Positions 23,736 through 28,774 of a stretch of 28,774 nucleotides of DNA are shown here, one piece after another (the first letter of the stretch is position 1; each line of letters begins with the position of its first letter). The stretch is from assembly GCA_023423535.1 (NCBI GenBank), contig JAFAFL010000096.1, positions 1 to 28,774 of the forward strand, in the 5' to 3' direction. The DNA comes from Pseudomonadota bacterium. GTDB lineage: Bacteria; Myxococcota; Myxococcia; Myxococcales; Myxococcaceae. The notes beneath the pieces were generated by a model. It saw only the letters and a list, made by a program, of their open reading frames with translations, had not been told where the DNA came from and made no database searches. The translations under genes were made by a program, and so were the position numbers.

Positions 23736-25649
23736 ATGACGGCGCTGTTGGTCCTGGCGATCGTGCTGGTCGCGGTCGTGATGTTCTCGGTCGAGAGCAT
23801 CCCAATCGAGGTGACCTCGCTCACCGTCGTGGCGCTCCTGGCGCTGACCGGCGCGTTGACGCCGCAGGAGGCGTTCGCCGGCTTCTCCAACGACACGGTG
23901 ATCTTCATCTTCACGCTGCTGGCGATGACGCAGGGCCTCGCGTCCACCGGCGTCGTCCAGATGATCGGCCAGAAGCTCTCGTTCTTCGCGCGCTTCGGGC
24001 ACCAGACCTTCATCCTCGCGCTGATGGTGGTGGTGGCGGGCTTCTCCTCCATCGTGTCGAACACGGTGACCACAGCCGCCTTCCTGCCGGTGGCGATCGG
24101 CGCGGCGGCGAGGGCGAAGATCCCCAAGAGCAAGGTCCTGCTCCCCATGGCCTACGCGTCGATGCTCGGGGGGACGATCTTCCTCTACGGCACCTCCACG
24201 AACCTCGTGGCCTCCGCGACGATGCAGCAGATGGGCATGGCGGGCATCGGCCTCGCTGAGCTCGCGCCGGTGGCGGTACCGCTGGTGATCGTCGGCATCG
24301 CGCTGGTGGTGCTGCTCGGCCCCGTCCTTCTTCCGGACCGCCAGGAGGTGGCGAACACCTCCGGCTACCAGCTGCGCGACTACCTCACCGAGGCCGTGCT
24401 CACCGCGGACTCGCCCTACGTGGGCCAGGAGCTGCGCGAGATCACCGAGGGCCTCGGGCTGCGCGTGCTCGGCCTCGTTCGCAACGGCAGCGCCATCCCC
24501 GCGAACCCGGCGCACGTGCTCTCCGCCGACGACCGGTTGATCATCGAAGGCGAGCGCGCGGACATCCTGCGGGTGAAGGACCTGCGCGGGGTGGAGATCC
24601 GCCCGGACCTCAAGCTCTCCGACGAGCAGCTGCGCCCGCGCGACACGCTGCTGGTGGAGGCCTCGGTGCCTCCGGGCTCGATGCTCGTGGGACGCACGCT
24701 GAAGGAGACGCTGTTCAGCGAGCGCTTCGGCCTCGTGGCCTTGGCCATCCACCGCCGTCCGGCGATCCAGCGGCTGACGAAGCTGCAGCTCCTCGGGCGC
24801 GTGTGGGGCGGTCACTCGCTGTCCACCATCCCGCTCAGCGTGGGCGACGTGCTCCTGCTCCGCGGTCAGCGCTCGCGCGTGGCGGAGCTCTCCGACGGCG
24901 CCACGCTGCTGATGCTGACCGACGTGGAGTACCAGCCGCCGCGCTACGGACGGGCAGCGCTGGCGGTCGTCGTCTTCATCGGCGCGCTGTTGCTCGGCTC
25001 ATTGAACGTGGTGCCGCTGAGCGTGGCGGGTCTCGGCGGGATGCTCATCATGATCGCCACCGGCTGCGTGGACGCGCGGCTCGCCTTCCGCGTGGACTGG
25101 CGGGTGGTGCTCCTCATCGGGTCGATGATGTCGCTCGGCGTGGCGATGGAGAACAGCGGCGCGGCGCAGATGCTCGGCGACCTCATCTCGAGGACGGTGG
25201 GCACGGTCGGCACCCACGGCGTGCTCGCGGGGCTGATGATCCTCACCATCCTGTTGTCCGCGCCGATGAGCAACCAGGCGGCGGCGCTGGTGGTGCTGCC
25301 GGTCGCGGCGAGCGCGGCCGAGACCCTGGGAGTCGATCCGAGGTCCTTCGCCATCGGCATTGCGCTCGCGGCGTCGTGCTCGTTCATCACCCCGCTCGAG
25401 CCCTCGTGCGTGCTCGTGTACGGGCCGGGGCACTACCGGTTCACCGACTTCTTCAGGCTCGGCACGCCGCTCACCGTCGTCTCGCTGGTGCTGCTGACCT
25501 TCGCGGTGCCGTTCGTCTGGCCCTTCAGCGGCGGCAGCGGGCACAAGCTCCCGAACGGTGGCGCGGTGACGCGGGTGAAGGCGCCGCTCTTGCCGGAGGT
25601 GGAGTTCCTCGAGCCCACGCCGCCGGCGCCTGCGCAAGCGCCGCACTGA
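23736..25649 (+). CDS. SLC13/DASS-family transporter with two internal RCK_C (TrkA_C) domains
   Basis: The 637-residue inner-membrane protein starts at the ATG at 23736 behind an AGGAG site. The first membrane half (1 to about 200) contains SNTVTTAAFLP; the second half (about 410-600) contains MSNQAAALVVLP. These are the paired SNT-type motifs of the DASS/SLC13 fold that bind sodium and carboxylate or sulfate. Between them lie two RCK_C domains (about 213-285 and 305-390). This is the layout of the bacterial YfbS-like/sulfate-deprivation type, in which the RCK_C parts may sense a ligand. The substrate (dicarboxylate, sulfate or other anion) cannot be told. Being divergent from pckG makes a C4-dicarboxylate substrate attractive, but this is inference. 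The second motif has SNQ instead of SNT. Confidence 0.94.
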   Translation: MTALLVLAIVLVAVVMFSVESIPIEVTSLTVVALLALTGALTPQEAFAGFSNDTVIFIFTLLAMTQGLASTGVVQMIGQKLSFFARFGHQTFILALMVVVAGFSSIVSNTVTTAAFLPVAIGAAARAKIPKSKVLLPMAYASMLGGTIFLYGTSTNLVASATMQQMGMAGIGLAELAPVAVPLVIVGIALVVLLGPVLLPDRQEVANTSGYQLRDYLTEAVLTADSPYVGQELREITEGLGLRVLGLVRNGSAIPANPAHVLSADDRLIIEGERADILRVKDLRGVEIRPDLKLSDEQLRPRDTLLVEASVPPGSMLVGRTLKETLFSERFGLVALAIHRRPAIQRLTKLQLLGRVWGGHSLSTIPLSVGDVLLLRGQRSRVAELSDGATLLMLTDVEYQPPRYGRAALAVVVFIGALLLGSLNVVPLSVAGLGGMLIMIATGCVDARLAFRVDWRVVLLIGSMMSLGVAMENSGAAQMLGDLISRTVGTVGTHGVLAGLMILTILLSAPMSNQAAALVVLPVAASAAETLGVDPRSFAIGIALAASCSFITPLEPSCVLVYGPGHYRFTDFFRLGTPLTVVSLVLLTFAVPFVWPFSGGSGHKLPNGGAVTRVKAPLLPEVEFLEPTPPAPAQAPH

Positions 25650-25691
25650 AGCGCCAAGGGCCGGATGTTCGCGCGGTCGGCAGGGCACCTC

Positions 25692-25697
25692 TAGCCT
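25692..25697 (+). promoter_or_regulatory. Putative -10 hexamer TAGCCT of the nuclease-helicase gene
   Basis: TAGCCT ends exactly 6 bases before the ATG at 25704, with no Shine-Dalgarno sequence. Confidence 0.5.
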
Positions 25698-25703
25698 GGT
25701 GCG

Positions 25704-27617
25704 ATGGACGCGCACCCCGTCTGCGGCTGGTACAGCCTGCTCCCCCGCCTCGTGGAGGCGAACCCGGCCTCGGTAGTCGACGCGCTGCGGTCCTTCGTGC
25801 CCGACGCCGGCCCCGAGCAGCTGGCGGCCTGGCGCGAGAGCCTGCGCGTGCTGCAGCGGGAAGGCGCCCGCGTCCTCACCCTCGAGCCCTCGGCCAGCGC
25901 GCACGGCGCGGTGCTCGAATACGAGCTCCCGCGAGAAGGTGGCCGGCGGCCCGACGTCGTCGTCCTCGGCAGCGGCCGCGTGGTGGTGCTGGAGTTCAAG
26001 TCGGCGCAGAGGCCGCGGCGAGCGGATCTCGATCAGGTGGCGGCCTACGCGCGCGACCTGCGCAACTACCACTCGGCCTGCAGCGAACTCGACGTGGTGC
26101 CCGCGCTGGTGCTGCCCGGTTCGGCGACGCAGCTCACCGTGGATGGCGTGACGGTGCTCGGCGCCGCGCGGCTGGCGGACTGGCTCCTCTCGCTCGGAGG
26201 CGCAGGGCCGGTGGTGGACCTGCAGCAGTTCCTCGACGGCGAGTACGCACCGCTGCCGACGCTCGTCGCCGCCGCGCGGCTGCTCTTCGAACGCCAGCCC
26301 CTGCCGTTCATCCGCCGCGCCGCGAGCGCCGGGGTGAGGGACTCGGTGGAGCGGGTGCTGGAGCTGGCGCGGCGCGCACGTGCGAACGGTGAGCGACACC
26401 TCTGCCTGCTCACCGGAGTGCCCGGGGCGGGCAAGACGCTGGTGGGCCTGCAGGTCGCGCACAGCGCGCAGCTCGGAGCGGGCGAGGGGCCAGGAGGCCG
26501 AGGCGCGCCGGCAACGTTCCTCAGCGGGAACGGGCCGCTGGTGCAGGTCCTCCAGGACGCGCTGGGAGACAAGACCTTCGTGCGAGACATGCACGCGTTC
26601 ATCAAGCGGCACGCGCTGCAGCGGCCGGAGCAGGTCCCTCCCGAGCGCGTGATCATCTTCGATGAAGCGCAGCGCGCCTGGGACGCGGCGAAGGTGGCGG
26701 ACTTCTACGGAACGAAGCTCGACCCGCGGAAGGTGGACCTCACGCGCTCCGAGCCCCGGATGCTCGCGGAGATCGCCGAGCGGATGCGCGGCGGGTGCCT
26801 CGTGCTGGCGCTGGTGGGAACGGGCCAGGAGATCCACAGCGGTGAGGAGGGCGGGATGCGGCAGTGGGCGGAAGCGGTGCGCGGCCGGGGCTGGCACGTC
26901 TCCGGGCCGCCGGCACTGCGCGAGCTCTTCACACGCGAGGCAGGCGGGTCCTTCAACGAGGAGCGGCGTCTCGACCTCGACGTGACGCTGCGCGCGCACG
27001 CCGCCGGGCACCTTCATCAGTGGGTCGCTTCCGTGATGCAGGGCGAGGCCACGGAGGCCGCACCGCTCGCGGGAGCGCTCCGCAGCGCTGGCTTTCCCAT
27101 CTACGTCACCCGGGACCTCGGGGCCGCGAAGGCCTACGCGCGCTCGCGCTTCGCCGGTGAGCGACTGCGCCGCTACGGACTGCTCGCGTCGTCGAAGGCG
27201 GACCGGTTCCTCCTCAAGTGGGGGATCGACTGCGGCTTCCAGGCGACGAAGCAGCTGAAGATCGGCCCCTGGTTCAACGCCGATCCGGACCACCCGCTCT
27301 CCTGCTGCCAGTTCGGCGCCACCGCGACGGAGTTCCAGTCGCAGGGCCTCGAGCTCGACCTCCCCATCGTCTGCTGGGGCGACGACCTCCGCCGCGAATC
27401 GGCTCGGTGGAAGCTGCGCCCCGGCGGCCGCCCGAGCCCGCTCATCCGCGATCCCTTCCAGCTCCGCGTCAACGCCTACCGCGTGCTCCTCACCCGAGGG
27501 CGTGAAGGACTCGTGCTCTTCGTGCCGGACGAACGGGTCCTCGACGAGACCTTCTCCTTCCTCGTCGCGGCCGGCGCACTCGACGCGCGAGGCGAACGCA
27601 CCCACGCGGTCGCCTGA
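25704..27617 (+). CDS. DUF2075 superfamily 1-type helicase with N-terminal PD-(D/E)XK-like nuclease domain
   Basis: This is a 637-residue cytosolic protein. The N-terminal region (about 60-130) fits a PD-(D/E)XK nuclease: RPDVVVLG with Asp84, LEFK with Glu97 and Lys99, and a downstream DQVAAYARDL helix carrying the common Gln111. The helicase/ATPase part has Walker A GVPGAGKT (238-245), Walker B VIIFDEAQRAWD (316-327), a motif like ATEFQSQGLELD and a motif VI-like VNAYRVLLTRGREGLVLF near the C-terminus, all typical of DUF2075. A nuclease fused to a helicase suggests nucleic-acid surveillance, possibly phage defence. No partner gene is adjacent, so it would act alone. A TAGCCT hexamer lies 6 bases before the ATG. 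The stop codon is followed at once by a 21-bp tandem repeat array and transposon debris. Confidence 0.87.
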   Translation: MDAHPVCGWYSLLPRLVEANPASVVDALRSFVPDAGPEQLAAWRESLRVLQREGARVLTLEPSASAHGAVLEYELPREGGRRPDVVVLGSGRVVVLEFKSAQRPRRADLDQVAAYARDLRNYHSACSELDVVPALVLPGSATQLTVDGVTVLGAARLADWLLSLGGAGPVVDLQQFLDGEYAPLPTLVAAARLLFERQPLPFIRRAASAGVRDSVERVLELARRARANGERHLCLLTGVPGAGKTLVGLQVAHSAQLGAGEGPGGRGAPATFLSGNGPLVQVLQDALGDKTFVRDMHAFIKRHALQRPEQVPPERVIIFDEAQRAWDAAKVADFYGTKLDPRKVDLTRSEPRMLAEIAERMRGGCLVLALVGTGQEIHSGEEGGMRQWAEAVRGRGWHVSGPPALRELFTREAGGSFNEERRLDLDVTLRAHAAGHLHQWVASVMQGEATEAAPLAGALRSAGFPIYVTRDLGAAKAYARSRFAGERLRRYGLLASSKADRFLLKWGIDCGFQATKQLKIGPWFNADPDHPLSCCQFGATATEFQSQGLELDLPIVCWGDDLRRESARWKLRPGGRPSPLIRDPFQLRVNAYRVLLTRGREGLVLFVPDERVLDETFSFLVAAGALDARGERTHAVA

Positions 27618-27828
27618 CGGGCTCCGGCGGACGCCTAACGGGCTCCGGCGGACGTCTAACGGGCTCCGGCGGACGGCTAACGGACTTCGGCGGACGGCTA
27701 ACGGACTCCGGCGGACGTCTAACGGGCTCCGGCGGACGCCTAACGGACTTCGGCGGACGTCTAACGGGCTCCGGCGGGACGTCTAACGGACTCGGGCGGA
27801 CGCCTAACGGGCTCCGGCGGACGTTTAA
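27618..27828. repeat. Minisatellite: ten tandem 21-bp units
   Basis: Ten head-to-tail units begin at the base after the stop codon of the nuclease-helicase gene. The consensus is CGGRCTYCGGCGGACG, a variable base, then CTAA (unit 10 reads TTTAA). Nine units are 21 bp and unit 8 is 22 bp (one extra G). A partial eleventh unit follows. In the plus frame starting GAC at 27616 each unit reads as the heptapeptide NGLRRT plus Pro, Ser or Ala. The G/A and C/T differences are silent there but would change amino acids on the other strand. The extra G of unit 8 brings a TAA into that frame at once. Confidence 0.95.
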
Positions 27829-27864
27829 CGGGCTCCCTCCGAGCCCGAACGGTCGTGTGCGACT

Positions 27865-27913
27865 GGGCGGCGGGCCGGGCGGCGGGCCGGGTGGCGGGGC
27901 GAGGGCGGCGGGA
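27865..27913 (+). other. G-run cluster, possible G-quadruplex
   Basis: About eight runs of three or four G occur within 49 bases, partly as a tandem GGGCGGCGGGCC. Such a stretch could fold into a G-quadruplex on the plus strand. It lies between the 21-bp array and the transposase remnant. Confidence 0.5.
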
Positions 27914-28377
27914 TGGAGCGGGCGCAGTGGCGGCCGAGGAGGCCGTCTGGGACGGCGTTGCACGCGGCGTTTGGGGAGGGCTTCCCCGGCGTGCTGGCGG
28001 AGGTCGAGGAGCGAGCGGTGATGCCGCCGCGGAGCGTGCACCTGACGAGGTTTTGTGGGGCCTTCGCACCGAATGCGGCGCTGCGTTCGGGGGTGGTGCG
28101 GCCTGCGCCCGAGCCGTCCACCGAGTGTGCCTCTCCCGTTGGGGCGGGCTGCGTGGTGGAGCGGGAGGCGGCGCGCGCTCGGCGTCCGAGGCTGGACTGG
28201 GCGACGCTGCAGCGGAAGACGTTCGAGGCAGACGTGTGGAAGTGCCCGTGCGGCGGTCGCCGACGGGTGGTGTCTGTGGTGAGCGACCGGCGGACGGCGG
28301 AGGACGTGCTGCGGAACATGGGCCAGTGGCCGAGGTCCGTCCCCGAGGGACCGCGGCACTGGCACTCGCCGCCGTAG
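27913..28377 (+). pseudogene. C-terminal remnant of an IS91-like (Y2) transposase
   Basis: The 154-codon frame starts at the ATG at 27913, but only from about 27985 does it resemble a known family. PPRSVHLTRFCGAFAPNAAL corresponds to the HLTRYHGVFAPNA-type segment of IS91/putative transposases. PRLDWATLQRKTFEADVWKC, then PCGGRRRVVSVVSDRRTAED and ILxHLG-like VLRNMGQWP, match their conserved C-terminus with a Cys-rich knuckle (CPCGG). The N-terminal zinc finger and the HUH/tyrosine catalytic core are absent, so it cannot transpose by itself. It is decayed mobile DNA in an accessory region. The family match is from motif memory. Confidence 0.75.
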
Positions 28378-28647
28378 CTCCGGTTGGCGGTGTGACCCGA
28401 CCGTGCGGACAACGCGGCATGTGCGAGAGAGGCGCGCAGGCGGCCTCGGACGGGAGGCGTGTGCCTGCTCGCGAAGAGAGGGCCGTTTGGGCAGGCTCAA
28501 GGGGCCGCCGGCCCACGAACTTGTAGAGTTTGTCCGTCGGCGGGACTGGCAAGTTAGGAATCATCGGCGCCGATGCCTTGGCTTCGGGTGGCGCGCAGCT
28601 CAGGTAGCAGTCCACCCTCCACGTCCTGCGAAGAGCAGGGTTGTTCC
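28378..28647. other. Non-coding or decayed DNA between the transposase remnant and the terminal repeat
   Basis: No intact gene is seen in these 270 bp. The only recognisable coding signal is the short minus-strand fragment at 28511-28564. A plus-strand frame from ATG 28573 runs off the contig end through the repeat, but its composition is not gene-like. Confidence 0.6.
28511..28564 (-). pseudogene. 18-codon N-terminal remnant of a small membrane-protein-like gene
   Basis: From ATG at 28564 the minus strand reads MIPNLPVPPTDKLYKFVG. This resembles the N-terminus of small bacterial membrane proteins that begin with a LPVPTDNLYKF-type segment followed by a transmembrane helix. After residue 18 the sequence changes to Arg/Pro-rich shadow-like text (RRPLEPAQ) and no membrane helix follows, so the gene appears cut at about 28510. 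Recognition is from memory of that N-terminal motif and needs a database check. Confidence 0.45.
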
Positions 28648-28774
28648 TCCTTCTGTGAAGCGGCACCCCGTGTCAACTCGGGTGCTCGTTTGTCTTTTCA
28701 GACGCCGTGCTTCGGCTGCATTTCGAGCACACACCCCGCTGCCTCGCGAAGTCGTTTCATCCTTCTGTTCGCGC
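28648..28774. repeat. Right copy of 127-bp terminal inverted repeat (contig end)
   Basis: Exact reverse complement of bases 1-127, ending sharply at 28647/28648. The flanking sequences inside the contig differ (left AAGACCTTCC, right, read inward, GGAACAACCC), so the boundary is the edge of a repeated element present next to both ends. Confidence 0.95.

Noticed and set aside
24999..27605. 868-codon minus-strand frame opposite the transporter and helicase genes
   Set aside because: Composition is Arg/His/Leu-rich shadow text with no domain, and both plus-strand genes have clear motifs.
27618..27828. CRISPR array
   Set aside because: Units are contiguous 21-bp repeats without spacers, and no cas gene is present.
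27490..28500. Pro-rich repeat protein (PPEPVRR) on the minus strand over the 21-bp array
   Set aside because: Unit differences change amino acids on this strand, unit 8 shifts the frame, and the frame overlaps the end of the helicase gene and all of the transposase remnant.
1..28774. Terminal inverted repeats as evidence for a linear plasmid, prophage or giant transposon
   Set aside because: The repeat is exactly 127 bp and ends abruptly, and gene content is ordinary chromosomal. Assembly structure explains it better.
28573..28774. Plus-strand frame running off the right end (MPWLRVARSS...)
   Set aside because: It crosses the repeat edge, has weak codon bias and no ribosome site. It is shared with the left lipoprotein frame only because the repeat itself is the same.

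Overview
This is a high-GC window (about 70% by eye) with dense gene packing and many lipoproteins. It also has a PilZ protein of the short myxobacterial type, a sigma/FecR pair and Cys-rich secreted proteins. Together these point to a myxobacterium (Myxococcota, probably Myxococcaceae); this is an inference from gene content, not from a marker gene. No rRNA, tRNA, CRISPR or intact mobile element was seen. Both ends carry the same 127-bp sequence in inverted orientation, so the window is almost certainly a whole assembly contig that stops at a repeat on each side.

Left to right. 1-607: a lipoprotein gene cut by the contig end. 720-2587 (minus): an overlapping PilZ and sensor histidine kinase pair. 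2736-4082: a CBS-pair protein with a long disordered N-terminus, convergent with radA (4114-5481, minus). 5600-7561: a cytochrome P450 and a DUF1579 protein. 7565-8710 (minus): Bcp peroxiredoxin and two small envelope proteins. 8752-10686: a ChaN-like lipoprotein and a DUF817 membrane protein. 10693-15429 (minus): an envelope-signalling block with a secreted protein, a sigma factor, a FecR-like regulator and a large Cys-rich lipoprotein. 15556-16552: a small unknown protein and a YceI lipoprotein. 16582-19916 (minus): a tightly overlapping run of TPR/coiled-coil protein, solute-binding-like lipoprotein and cell-wall amidase. 19962-21526 (minus): a hipBA toxin-antitoxin pair behind three palindromes spaced exactly 50 bp apart. 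21626-23404 (minus): GTP-dependent PEP carboxykinase, closed by a clear intrinsic terminator. 23736-25649: an SLC13-type transporter with internal RCK_C domains.

The right end (25704-28774) looks accessory. It holds a nuclease-helicase fusion (PD-(D/E)XK plus DUF2075) that may be a single-gene defence system. This is followed by ten 21-bp tandem repeats starting at its stop codon, a G-run-rich stretch, the C-terminal remnant of an IS91-like transposase, and an 18-codon remnant of another gene beside the terminal repeat.

The most general signal is that many transcription units here have no Shine-Dalgarno sequence but carry a TANNNT hexamer 6-7 bases before the start codon. This arrangement fits leaderless transcription. 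Other units (pckG, the SLC13 gene, the CBS gene) have ordinary ribosome binding sites.
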